Below are positions 1 to 6,173 of a stretch of 7,744 nucleotides of DNA, one piece after another. Position 1 is the stretch's first letter; each line of letters starts with the position of its first letter. The translations under genes were made by a program, and so were the position numbers. The notes beneath the pieces are model-generated. The model saw nothing but the letters and a program-made list of their open reading frames with translations. It was not told the DNA's origin and made no database searches. This DNA comes from Chlamydiota bacterium (GTDB taxonomy: Bacteria > Chlamydiota > Chlamydiia > Chlamydiales > JAJFMI01): positions 1 through 7,744 of the forward strand of contig JAJFMI010000068.1 in the NCBI GenBank assembly GCA_021772235.1, read 5' to 3'.

Positions 1-1422
1 TTCATCAAGAGGGCTATTGTTTGCATAAGCGGTAATGTACCTAGCAAGAGACGAAAGCTCATCTGAAGGATCTTCATCTGCATCATTTCTTTCTCTACGT
101 TCAACTAAAACATTAAACAAATTTGAATCAAACTCTAGTAACAGTTTAATGAGAGGAAGTTCTGCATCAACACCTATTGCATAAGCAATAGGTGACTTTT
201 TATCCTCTTCTCTCATTTTCAGCAGCATGGATCGAACAGTATCTGGGCACTCTCTCACTAAGGTAGAAAGCCCCTGAGTTTTATTTTCCATAATAGCCGC
301 ATTTAATGGGCGACGGCCATTAGCATCTTTCGCGGAAATAGAAAATGGATCTGCTTCTAAAAGCACCTGCAGAGAACCCACTTGACCATTCATCACCGCG
401 TGATGAATGGGAAGATATCCTGCGGAATCAGATTGCGTGACGCAATCAGGCATTTCTTCACAAAGGATTCTTAGAATATCGCAATGGCCAAACCGTGTTG
501 CGGCGTGAGCAAGGCCTGTAATCTCCGGAAGGGCATTGCCCTCAAGACATAGATCAAATATCTCACGAGTGCTTGCATAGTGAATGGGCATCATGCCAGA
601 TTCATCTTCCTTAGATCTTAGACTCTCATCAAGCGCAAGAAAAGTGCGGACGATGCGCAAATCGCCAGCCGCGGCAGCATAATGAATAGCTAACTTGCCC
701 TCTCGAGACGAAGCCTTGAGCACAGATGGATCAAGCTGAAGCAGCTCGCTGACAACTGCGAGCTGTTTGTTCTCTGCCGCGATATGAATAGGTTCACACC
801 CCCGCTCGTTCTTAACTCGCAATACACCGGGATCACGCAAGTGAAGAGGCGCGATCATATCCGCCTGACCATTCAAAACAGCATGATGAATGGCTTGCAA
901 TCCCGTCCCATCCACAAGGTCAAGGGGTACACCGCGTTCGCGCAATTCCGCAAAAACTCCCCATCGACCATGAGAAGCAGCGTAGTGGATAGGCTGACGA
1001 CCTTGATTGTCAGAAGCGGAAATTAAAATTGGTTTGACATCACAAAGAGCACGAACAACTTCCGTCGCTCCTCTGGTAGCGGCTAAATGAATAACCTGGC
1101 GCCCCAGTTCATCAGTAGCGCTTATAAGCTGAGGGTCAACTCTTTCTATAGTGGAAATGATTTTATAGCAGTTCCCTCTTTCGCCACCTTGAAGAGGAAG
1201 CTCATTCCAGGCATGAAGCTCAGACAAAGTTATTCTATTAGAAAAAATTTCACATATTTCCTGAAGCTCTTCTTCACCCAAGGGTCTTGTGCGGGCAGCT
1301 TGGGCGGCAGCAGCCTGTTGGGCAGCAGCAGCCTGTTGGGCGGCAGCTGCCTGTGCAGCGGCAACTATTGGAACTCCGCCCACAAGATTATAAAATAGAT
1401 CACAAACTGCCCTAATAGCCAT
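1..1422 (-). CDS. Ankyrin-repeat protein, C-terminus cut by window edge
   Basis: Reading the minus strand from ATG at 1422 gives 474 codons with no stop, running off the window at base 1, so the C-terminus is missing. Residues 1-20 are mildly hydrophobic, 21-43 are an Ala/Gln tract (AAAAQQ units), and 48-92 are an unassigned, probably helical stretch. From about residue 95 to 435 there are roughly ten ankyrin-type repeats of 32-35 residues. They share a pattern of D-P, then D-x-x-G, then P-I-H-x-A, then a second helix ending in leucines; clear hits are GRQPIHYAA (141-149), EPIHIAAEN (210-218), KLAIHYAAAAG (243-253) and YLPIHHAVMNG (336-346). The repeats near 285-325 and 395-420 are degenerate. 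Residues 440-455 are strongly charged. Ankyrin repeats bind proteins; in intracellular bacteria such proteins are often secreted effectors, which is inference here. The start is supported by AAGGA seven bases upstream and by a promoter at 1445-1473. The window shows no catalytic domain. Confidence 0.93.
   Translation of the reverse strand, partial: MAIRAVCDLFYNLVGGVPIVAAAQAAAAQQAAAAQQAAAAQAARTRPLGEEELQEICEIFSNRITLSELHAWNELPLQGGERGNCYKIISTIERVDPQLISATDELGRQVIHLAATRGATEVVRALCDVKPILISASDNQGRQPIHYAASHGRWGVFAELRERGVPLDLVDGTGLQAIHHAVLNGQADMIAPLHLRDPGVLRVKNERGCEPIHIAAENKQLAVVSELLQLDPSVLKASSREGKLAIHYAAAAGDLRIVRTFLALDESLRSKEDESGMMPIHYASTREIFDLCLEGNALPEITGLAHAATRFGHCDILRILCEEMPDCVTQSDSAGYLPIHHAVMNGQVGSLQVLLEADPFSISAKDANGRRPLNAAIMENKTQGLSTLVRECPDTVRSMLLKMREEDKKSPIAYAIGVDAELPLIKLLLEFDSNLFNVLVERRERNDADEDPSDELSSLARYITAYANNSPLDE
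1302..1355 (-). repeat. Three 18-bp tandem units encoding Ala/Gln repeats
   Basis: Three consecutive 18-base units lie at 1302-1319, 1320-1337 and 1338-1355. They differ from each other at only a few positions (GGGCGGCAGCAGCCTGTT is the first on the plus strand). In the ankyrin gene they encode AAAAQQ-like units between residues 23 and 40. Eighteen bases is six codons, so gain or loss of a unit keeps the frame and would change only the length of the low-complexity linker. Confidence 0.8.
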
Positions 1423-1444
1423 AAAAAAATCCTTGTTACGATGA

Positions 1445-1473
1445 AGTATAAATACAACTGACTTTTAAGTAAA
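1445..1473 (-). promoter_or_regulatory. Sigma-70-type promoter for the ankyrin gene
   Basis: On the minus strand, TTTACT (1473-1468) and TATACT (1450-1445) are separated by exactly 17 bases. The -10 box matches TATAAT at five of six positions and the -35 box matches TTGACA at four of six. The expected start of transcription near 1438 would give a leader of about 16 bases, containing the AAGGA ribosome site. The spacing and the -35 box are the same as in the candidate promoter of the nucleotide transporter. Prediction by eye only. Confidence 0.45.
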
Positions 1474-1516
1474 TAGGAATGAACTTAGCACAGGACATTT
1501 TTTCATAACAATCTCA

Positions 1517-1667
1517 TTACACAGCTTTCTTTATATTGACAATCAACAACCTAAGTGCATTAAAAAAGAGCTCGATTTGCACTTCAATATTCAGAGAAAT
1601 CTTTCGTAGCTCATCAAATCCGTACCTGAAGAGGCTTTTTGCCCGTCTACCATGGCTCTTTTTTTGA
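1517..1667 (-). other. Possible out-of-frame continuation of the small gene
   Basis: Past an A7 tract (T7 on the plus strand, 1659-1665), the +1 frame of the upstream small gene stays open for 46 codons after the tract and stops with TAA at 1517-1519. The peptide begins SHGRRAKSLFRYGFDELRK and ends in a hydrophobic, helix-like stretch (EVQIELFFNALRLLIVN) with a basic tail. If one A of the tract were absent or skipped, the small protein would be about 135 residues instead of 92. The stretch has no good start codon and ribosome site of its own. It could be the tail of a frameshifted gene, the product of slippage, a consensus error at a homopolymer, or chance. Confidence 0.35.
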
Positions 1668-1925
1668 ATCAGAATTTTCTAATCCTTTTCTTCTCCCACA
1701 CGATAGCTCCAGCAAAAAGCGATCGCCATAACACTTAACAGTCTTTCTATCACAAAAAAGGTTCAGTAGAGTTTGCCCATCCTCCATCTCTTGGAAGTTT
1801 GCAATTCCACTCTTTAGTGAATTTCTGATCTCTTCAAAACTTCTATTTTTTATTACATCAATTGCACTATTGCATGCAATGTATTGGCCCGCATTTAGTG
1901 GTGATGAGATGGATTGAACGCTCAT
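1647..1925 (-). CDS. Small protein of unknown function, weakly ankyrin-like
   Basis: A 92-residue reading frame starts at ATG 1925, 15 bases after the stop of the mechanosensitive channel gene. The gap contains AAGGAAG at a suitable distance from the ATG, so it is probably translated as the last gene of the transporter-channel unit. I do not recognise the protein. Residues 28-58 (SFEEIRNSLKSG, then MEDGQTLLNLFC) vaguely resemble the second helix of one ankyrin repeat and the start of the next, but one imperfect match proves nothing. It has four cysteines and a charged C-terminus (GRRKGLENSDSKKEPW), and no signal peptide or membrane segment. It ends shortly after an A7 tract beyond which the +1 frame is open for 46 more codons, so the annotated C-terminus may be artificial. 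Base composition is more AT-rich than in the neighbouring channel gene. Confidence 0.6.
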   Translation of the reverse strand: MSVQSISSPLNAGQYIACNSAIDVIKNRSFEEIRNSLKSGIANFQEMEDGQTLLNLFCDRKTVKCYGDRFLLELSCGRRKGLENSDSKKEPW

Positions 1926-1940
1926 GTTTACTTCCTTGTA

Positions 1941-3002
1941 TTACTGTTGATTAAGATGCACGGTAGTTGTCGGAAAGGCACAGCTTGCGCCATGTGCTGT
2001 AATAATGTCTATGCATTTAATAAATACATCTTGCTGTACGGCGCGATACTCGCCCCAGTTTGTTGTTTTTGTAAAACAGTAGATGTTGATATCGAGTGAT
2101 GAAGCGCCAAAATTAACAAAGTGAATCATGATTGGATTGTTCTGATCAATTCCTTCGTGCGCGCGCACCATTTTTTCTAGGTCTTCTACGATTACACGTA
2201 TTTTCGTCGCGTCATCATAGCGCACGCCGATATTTGTTTTAATACGGCGATTGGTCATGCGTGCAGGATTTTCAATAGATGCAGTGGTAAAAACGGCGTT
2301 TGGTACAAACAATGGTCTTCTCTCAAATGAGCGAATGCGTGTTGTACGCCAACCGATCTGTTCTACTGTCCCCTCTATGTTCTTCTCCGGTATGCGAATC
2401 CACTCGCCAATTGCTATGGGGCGATCTAAAAATACCATCAGGCTGCCAAAAAAGTTGGCAAGGATGTCTTTCGACGCAAAACCGACAGCCACGCCACCAA
2501 CTCCACCAAAGGCAATTATCCCTGAAATTGGGATACCCAATGTGGGCAAGATGATGAGAATTCCTGTAACAAATGTAACCACTCGCATGAGCTGACCAAT
2601 GGCACGCACAGTTGTTGGATCCATTTTTTTTGAATTGTCTTTTGTTTTTGAAAGCGTGCTTTCCACTCTTTTTATAAAGCGCAAAAGAAACCAAATAAAA
2701 GCAAACGTAACTCCAAGAATTCGAAAGCCGCTTGAAATTTCCTTAAGTACTCCGATCTGGAAGTGATAAATTGCAATATCAGATGAATAACTAAATGCGA
2801 TGATCCAAATAAGTAGTTTTATTGGGGTATAAAGAGCGTATAGAAATATTTTCTCCCATTTATTCCCTTTACGCTTTGCTCGATTATAAAACTTTTTATT
2901 TAGCCTTGAGTAAACAATATGAAAAACAAAGCTTCCAGTAATTATTCCACCAATCGCAATGAGCCAACCCAATCCCCAGAAGCATGCTTCTAAATTATCC
3001 AT
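1941..3002 (-). CDS. MscS-family mechanosensitive channel, YnaI-like
   Basis: A 353-residue inner-membrane channel that should open under membrane tension and release solutes on osmotic downshock. Hydrophobic segments lie near residues 8-30, 52-72, 93-111, 137-158 and 161-191, i.e. five helices as in E. coli YnaI (343 aa) rather than the three of MscS. The last is the pore helix with the Gly/Ala pattern FGGVGGVAVGFASKDILANF, followed by the MscS beta domain (GEWIRIPEKNIEGTVEQIGW, 199-218; RPLFVPNAVF, 229-238; ENPARMTNRRI, 244-254) and the C-terminal alpha/beta part (YCFTKTTNW, 308-316). These blocks strongly recall YnaI. I chose ATG 3002, which has GGGGGA five bases upstream and overlaps the transporter gene by 8 bp. 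A longer frame from TTG 3017 lacks a ribosome site. Co-transcription and translational coupling with the nucleotide transporter are likely. Confidence 0.93.
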   Translation of the reverse strand: MDNLEACFWGLGWLIAIGGIITGSFVFHIVYSRLNKKFYNRAKRKGNKWEKIFLYALYTPIKLLIWIIAFSYSSDIAIYHFQIGVLKEISSGFRILGVTFAFIWFLLRFIKRVESTLSKTKDNSKKMDPTTVRAIGQLMRVVTFVTGILIILPTLGIPISGIIAFGGVGGVAVGFASKDILANFFGSLMVFLDRPIAIGEWIRIPEKNIEGTVEQIGWRTTRIRSFERRPLFVPNAVFTTASIENPARMTNRRIKTNIGVRYDDATKIRVIVEDLEKMVRAHEGIDQNNPIMIHFVNFGASSLDINIYCFTKTTNWGEYRAVQQDVFIKCIDIITAHGASCAFPTTTVHLNQQ

Positions 3003-4491
3003 TGCTTTCCCCCGCAACTTTTGTGAATTCCGGACTAATGGTTTTAATTGCCATCAACCAGCCAAATACAACAATGGTAACTACCGGTGCTAAGAACCAA
3101 GTTACGCTAAGTATCGATCCACCTGCGATTGTATCAAGTAATCCTGCTTGGAGCCAGGAAGATCCTGATTTTCCAAGGCGCGAGCCCACCACATCAATAG
3201 CGGCTTTTCCTTTGATTTTTGCTTCTGGGTCAAGAGGAATGAAGGCCATCTCTTTTGTTGGATCAAAGAGCGAGTATTTCATCGTTTTTCCCATTACACT
3301 TTGAAAAGCTCCGATTCCGACAACCATTACAAGTGGTGTCACCCCAAGTAGTGTTGCAACTCCTTCCAGTCTTCCGATAGACATCGAAACAAGCAAAAAG
3401 AGTACGCCGCAACCTCCCACAACTATGGGAGTGATCATGGCCGTTCTTGTCCAACCGAACACTCGAAGGATATTCCCTCCTGCAAAAAAGGCGACAAGAA
3501 ATGGGATCAGTCCGGTGTAAAACATCAGTTTTCCACCAAAATTTTGATAATCATTTGAAACTGGATAGAGCTGTTTAAGATGCGCTTTAAAAGCAATTTC
3601 AACAAGGTTCATGGCAAGGCCATACCCAATGACCATTGCGGCCAGGCAGAGGAGGTATTTCGATGAGAGGATGTATTTGAAGCTTTTCCCAAGGGAAAGT
3701 TTAGGTTTTTTCTTTTTCTCTTCACGCTCCCCTTCCGGTACAAAACGGGGATCTGTCATGACATAGCGTCCCATCCACCAGAAAACTCCCATAACCAAAA
3801 ATCCTACGATAATGGCAAGCGTCGACACGTGTTGCACTGTTGAGACAAAATCTCCTCGAGTCTGCATGGATGCGATCCAGGCGACTAGGGCTCCTCCCAA
3901 CATGGGGCCGAAATCCCCTGCTGCCGTAAAAAGTGTGTAGTAGCGTTTCGCCTCTTTCATTCGGGTGATGTTATTGGCATAAGTCCAAAATAGGAGCATA
4001 ATCACTACTTGTCCCCAGAGTTCTGCGACTACATAATAGAGGGAGTTCATCCAATTGTAGATTGGGGCGATCCAGTGGGTGTGTCCCTGTCCAACGTAGG
4101 CAAAAAGCTTTTCACAGAGCAGATAAGGTGTAAAAAATTCTTTATTTGGGAAAAGGATAAATCCGAAGATAAAGAAAAAGAGTAGGAACGGGGTCAAAAA
4201 CGTATAGACCATTTTTTGCATCGAGAGTCGGTTACTCAATTTTGTATAGACAAGCAAGACTAGGAATGCACATGGAAGGACAAACCACCCTTTCAATATA
4301 GAGATTACTTCAGCTCCAGAATGTTCACCTGTAACGACTAAGGTGTCTTTGGTGTTGTAGAGGAGTACGTAATTAAATGAAATTAAAAATTTTAATAATA
4401 GGAGCGGGATGAACTTTTTAAGTTCGAAACGGTGAATGGGCCACAATCTTTGGCGCCATTTTCCAAATTGAGGTTCAATATCGGATGCCAT
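2995..4491 (-). CDS. NTT-family nucleotide transporter (ADP/ATP translocase type)
   Basis: A 498-residue member of the TLC/NTT family, inner-membrane carriers by which intracellular bacteria and plastids exchange ATP for ADP or import other nucleotides. About twelve membrane helices are visible. Sequence blocks run WPIHRFELKKF (17-27), NTKDTLVVT (46-54), YYVVAELWGQVV (152-163), NLVEIAFKAHLKQLYP (295-310) and DPTKEMAFIPLD (410-421), then KGKAAIDVVGSRLGKSG (428-443). The charged residues known to matter in plant NTT1 have counterparts: Lys48, Glu157, Glu298 and Lys441. The loop 254-266 is highly charged (EREEKKKKPK). One oddity is YN before TKD, where I recall RD in most relatives. Substrate (ATP/ADP exchange or proton-driven nucleotide uptake) cannot be decided from sequence alone; chlamydial genomes carry several paralogues with different specificities. 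AGGGAGGAG directly precedes the ATG, and a promoter lies at 4513-4541. It heads a unit with the MscS channel and the small protein. Confidence 0.95.
   Translation of the reverse strand: MASDIEPQFGKWRQRLWPIHRFELKKFIPLLLLKFLISFNYVLLYNTKDTLVVTGEHSGAEVISILKGWFVLPCAFLVLLVYTKLSNRLSMQKMVYTFLTPFLLFFFIFGFILFPNKEFFTPYLLCEKLFAYVGQGHTHWIAPIYNWMNSLYYVVAELWGQVVIMLLFWTYANNITRMKEAKRYYTLFTAAGDFGPMLGGALVAWIASMQTRGDFVSTVQHVSTLAIIVGFLVMGVFWWMGRYVMTDPRFVPEGEREEKKKKPKLSLGKSFKYILSSKYLLCLAAMVIGYGLAMNLVEIAFKAHLKQLYPVSNDYQNFGGKLMFYTGLIPFLVAFFAGGNILRVFGWTRTAMITPIVVGGCGVLFLLVSMSIGRLEGVATLLGVTPLVMVVGIGAFQSVMGKTMKYSLFDPTKEMAFIPLDPEAKIKGKAAIDVVGSRLGKSGSSWLQAGLLDTIAGGSILSVTWFLAPVVTIVVFGWLMAIKTISPEFTKVAGESNG
3003..3013 (-). 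promoter_or_regulatory. Ribosome binding site fixing the MscS start
   Basis: GGGGGA (3013-3008 on the minus strand) lies five bases before ATG 3002, inside the last codons of the nucleotide transporter gene. The alternative TTG at 3017 has no purine-rich site before it, so the ATG is preferred and the channel is 353, not 358, residues long. Confidence 0.55.
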
Positions 4492-4512
4492 CTCCTCCCT
4501 TGGGTTTGAACT

Positions 4513-4541
4513 ATTTTACCTCATTTTAATTGAAAAGTAAA
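4513..4541 (-). promoter_or_regulatory. Sigma-70-type promoter for the transporter unit
   Basis: On the minus strand, TTTACT (4541-4536) and TAAAAT (4518-4513) are separated by 17 bases, in the 57-base gap between the TspO stop and the transporter start. The -10 box matches five of six consensus positions. The predicted transcript start near 4506 gives a leader of about 15 bases holding AGGGAGGAG. Same -35 box and spacing as the candidate ankyrin promoter. Prediction by eye only. Confidence 0.45.
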
Positions 4542-4548
4542 CTGATAT

Positions 4549-5010
4549 TTAGTTTTTGAGGATAATCGCCCAATTAATGGCGGCTGCGTAGGTAATCCAT
4601 AGAAAATAGGGAACAAATAACCAAGTAAATATTTTCTTATAGCGCCACGCTTTGTACATAAAAAGAAGAACAAAGAACCATAGTAATAGGATATCGATTC
4701 CTGCAGCAAGAGGTTGCCTCAAGGCGAAGAAAAGAAATGTCCAAAGGCAGTTAAAGATGAGCTGCGCTGCGTAAAAACCATAGAGTCCAGTTGCGTGACT
4801 TTTCCACATGAGAAATCCAGTCAATGCAATGAGAAAATAGAGTAGCATCCAGACAGGTCCAAATAGCCAATCCGGTGGTGTCCAATCTGGCTTTGCTAAT
4901 CCTTGGTACCAATTCATGAGAGATAAATCAGTCATGTACGCACCTAAGGCACCTATGCCATAAACAACGCCCACAAAAAATAGGAATACGGTTAATTTCT
5001 TAATAAACAT
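4549..5010 (-). CDS. tspO: TspO/MBR family tryptophan-rich membrane protein
   Basis: A 153-residue protein of the usual bacterial TspO length, with five membrane helices (about 5-26, 50-69, 77-97, 102-119, 128-149). The family signatures are all present: WYQGLAKPDWTPPDWLFGPV (34-53) in the first loop, QLIFNCLWTFLFFALRQP (83-100) in helix 3, and VPYFLWITYAAAINWAI (133-149) in helix 5. It has 11 tryptophans. TspO proteins bind porphyrins and haem and are tied to tetrapyrrole handling and oxidative stress responses; they are relatives of the mitochondrial translocator protein. The exact role in an intracellular bacterium is not known to me. The ATG overlaps the end of the LicD-like gene by 11 bp with AAGAAG ahead of it, so it is probably translated from the same message. 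No convincing terminator follows. Confidence 0.95.
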   Translation of the reverse strand: MFIKKLTVFLFFVGVVYGIGALGAYMTDLSLMNWYQGLAKPDWTPPDWLFGPVWMLLYFLIALTGFLMWKSHATGLYGFYAAQLIFNCLWTFLFFALRQPLAAGIDILLLWFFVLLFMYKAWRYKKIFTWLFVPYFLWITYAAAINWAIILKN

Positions 5011-6118
5011 TTACTTCTTGCCAGTACGGATGGTCTGGATCTTTTTCATATGTATTTGTTTCTTCAGAATAGTAACGCACGGGATGGTCAATGTCACCAT
5101 AAAAAAGCGATAGGAAATCTTTTGTCTTATGCGGTACTGGTAGCCAAAGGCCATCAAATTCCGCTAATTTCAATGGGAAAATCGTATTAAATGATACTGG
5201 TTTATTGTAGCGCTCTTCATAGCCGCGCCAATTGTCTGATAGAAAAAGGCTATCATCGTTTGCCACGATCACTTGTAGTGTCTTTTCACTCTTGTTGATT
5301 TTGTAGTGAAAGATGTCAATAAGCGAGCCTGACTCTTTTACATAGACTTTCAGAAAGGGCGCTTTTCTACGTCGTGAAGACCAATCTTGCACTTGGTATT
5401 TTTTTGGATCGAGGTTTTTTAGCGCGTGATAGACGTTATGAAAGTCATCTGCAATGACTCCGATGTCTATATCAAAGTCCCATGGGATTACTCCCCCATA
5501 ACGGAGGGCACCGAGGCACGTGCCGCGATCGATCCAAAACGGGATGCCTTCTTTTGTGAGGGTTTCGGCTATCTGGTGCAATGCTTGTTTTTCGTGGGAG
5601 AGTTTTTCTTCGTCTCCTGGTCGTCTTTCAAATCGCGGTCCTGTAAGGCCTACTTTTTTCGGCTTTTTTCCCACTTTCATTCCCAAAGAATTGTAGTAGG
5701 CAATATTGGGTGTTGTCTGTTTATGGTGATAAGCGTAGGCGATTTCGTGGTGACGCGCACGCACTTTGGGATCAAGATAGGCAATAGCTTTTAATGAAGA
5801 GCCGCAGACCCATGAGATAGGAAGCGCTATGGCGGCTCCTACACTTTTTTGCATGAATTGGTTTTCATATACAAATCTCTGCTCAACTATGTATGTGCCA
5901 TTTTCTTGTGGTATGGCTACTTTTCCCGCAAAGAGGTATTGCGACGGAGCGAGTAGTTCGTTTCCTGCGCGTTCAATAAAGTTGGCATCTGTTGCCGCTA
6001 CGTTTAAAAAGACGCTTCCGATTACAAGGTGATAGACAGCCACAAGAGGCAGTCCGATTTTTGCAATGATAAATTTAAGATAGGCCGGATAGTTTCCCAT
6101 ACCCACAATAGATCTCAT
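5000..6118 (-). CDS. LicD/fukutin-family transferase with membrane N-terminus
   Basis: A 372-residue protein whose C-terminal half is a LicD-family (nucleotidyltransferase-fold) domain: GTCLGALRYGGVIPWDFDID (199-218) holds the binding loop and the acidic D-x-D-x-D residues 214, 216 and 218; SLIDIFHY (265-272) gives a further acidic position; and WLPVPHKTKDFLSLFYGD (325-342) is the typical C-terminal block. Such enzymes transfer phosphocholine (LicD) or ribitol phosphate (fukutin, FKRP) from a CDP carrier to glycans. The donor and acceptor here are unknown, and no CDP-choline or CDP-ribitol gene is in the window. The N-terminal 160 residues are not part of the usual domain: hydrophobic stretches at about 13-42 and 94-113 flank a polar loop, and basic residues follow the second, suggesting two membrane passes with the catalytic part in the cytoplasm. 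The start is not certain: ATG 6118 has only a weak AAAGA site, and Met7 at 6100 is an alternative. First gene of a unit with tspO. Confidence 0.88.
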   Translation of the reverse strand: MRSIVGMGNYPAYLKFIIAKIGLPLVAVYHLVIGSVFLNVAATDANFIERAGNELLAPSQYLFAGKVAIPQENGTYIVEQRFVYENQFMQKSVGAAIALPISWVCGSSLKAIAYLDPKVRARHHEIAYAYHHKQTTPNIAYYNSLGMKVGKKPKKVGLTGPRFERRPGDEEKLSHEKQALHQIAETLTKEGIPFWIDRGTCLGALRYGGVIPWDFDIDIGVIADDFHNVYHALKNLDPKKYQVQDWSSRRRKAPFLKVYVKESGSLIDIFHYKINKSEKTLQVIVANDDSLFLSDNWRGYEERYNKPVSFNTIFPLKLAEFDGLWLPVPHKTKDFLSLFYGDIDHPVRYYSEETNTYEKDPDHPYWQEVNVY

Positions 6119-6173
6119 AAAGGTCTTTTGTTTGAAATATATTTTTGATACAAGGAGTAAAAAAAGGATCTCT
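6119..6173. promoter_or_regulatory. Compact divergent intergenic region, LicD-like / MFS
   Basis: Only 55 AT-rich bases separate the two divergent start codons, so both promoters must overlap here or within the genes. For the minus strand a weak pair can be drawn: TTTTTA (6163-6158) and TATATT (6141-6136), 16 bases apart. For the plus strand I found no convincing -35/-10 pair. Two purine-rich sites precede the MFS start: AAGGAG at 6152-6157, too far (16 bases) from ATG 6174, and AAAGGA at 6163-6168, well placed at five bases. Confidence 0.25.

Noticed and set aside
784..1398. Plus-strand open frames of 80 and 103 codons opposite the ankyrin gene
   Set aside because: They lie wholly antisense to a clear repeat protein. 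The Gly/Ser/Leu repeats in the second are just the complement of the Ala/Gln units, and neither has a family resemblance.
1423..1516. Search for a terminator or small RNA between the small gene and the ankyrin gene
   Set aside because: No GC-rich stem followed by a U-run on the minus strand; the region is explained by the ankyrin promoter and leader.
1914..2099. Plus-strand open frame of 61 codons over the MscS 3' end
   Set aside because: Antisense to the conserved C-terminal part of the channel; no supporting ribosome site or homology that I recognise.
2251..2694. Open frames of 84-123 codons on both strands within the MscS gene
   Set aside because: Shadows of a strongly conserved channel sequence; low-quality protein composition and no ribosome sites.
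3003..3017. TTG at 3017 as the MscS start
   Set aside because: No purine-rich site before it, whereas ATG 3002 has GGGGGA at five bases.
4537..4557. Possible terminator after tspO (AAACT and AGTTT arms)
   Set aside because: Only five A/T-rich pairs around a seven-base loop, overlapping the stop codon and lacking a clean U-run; too weak to call.
6132..6173. N-terminal extension of the MFS protein from TTG 6132
   Set aside because: The added residues are polar and unlike a carrier N-terminus, the stretch covers the ribosome site of ATG 6174, and there is no site ahead of the TTG.
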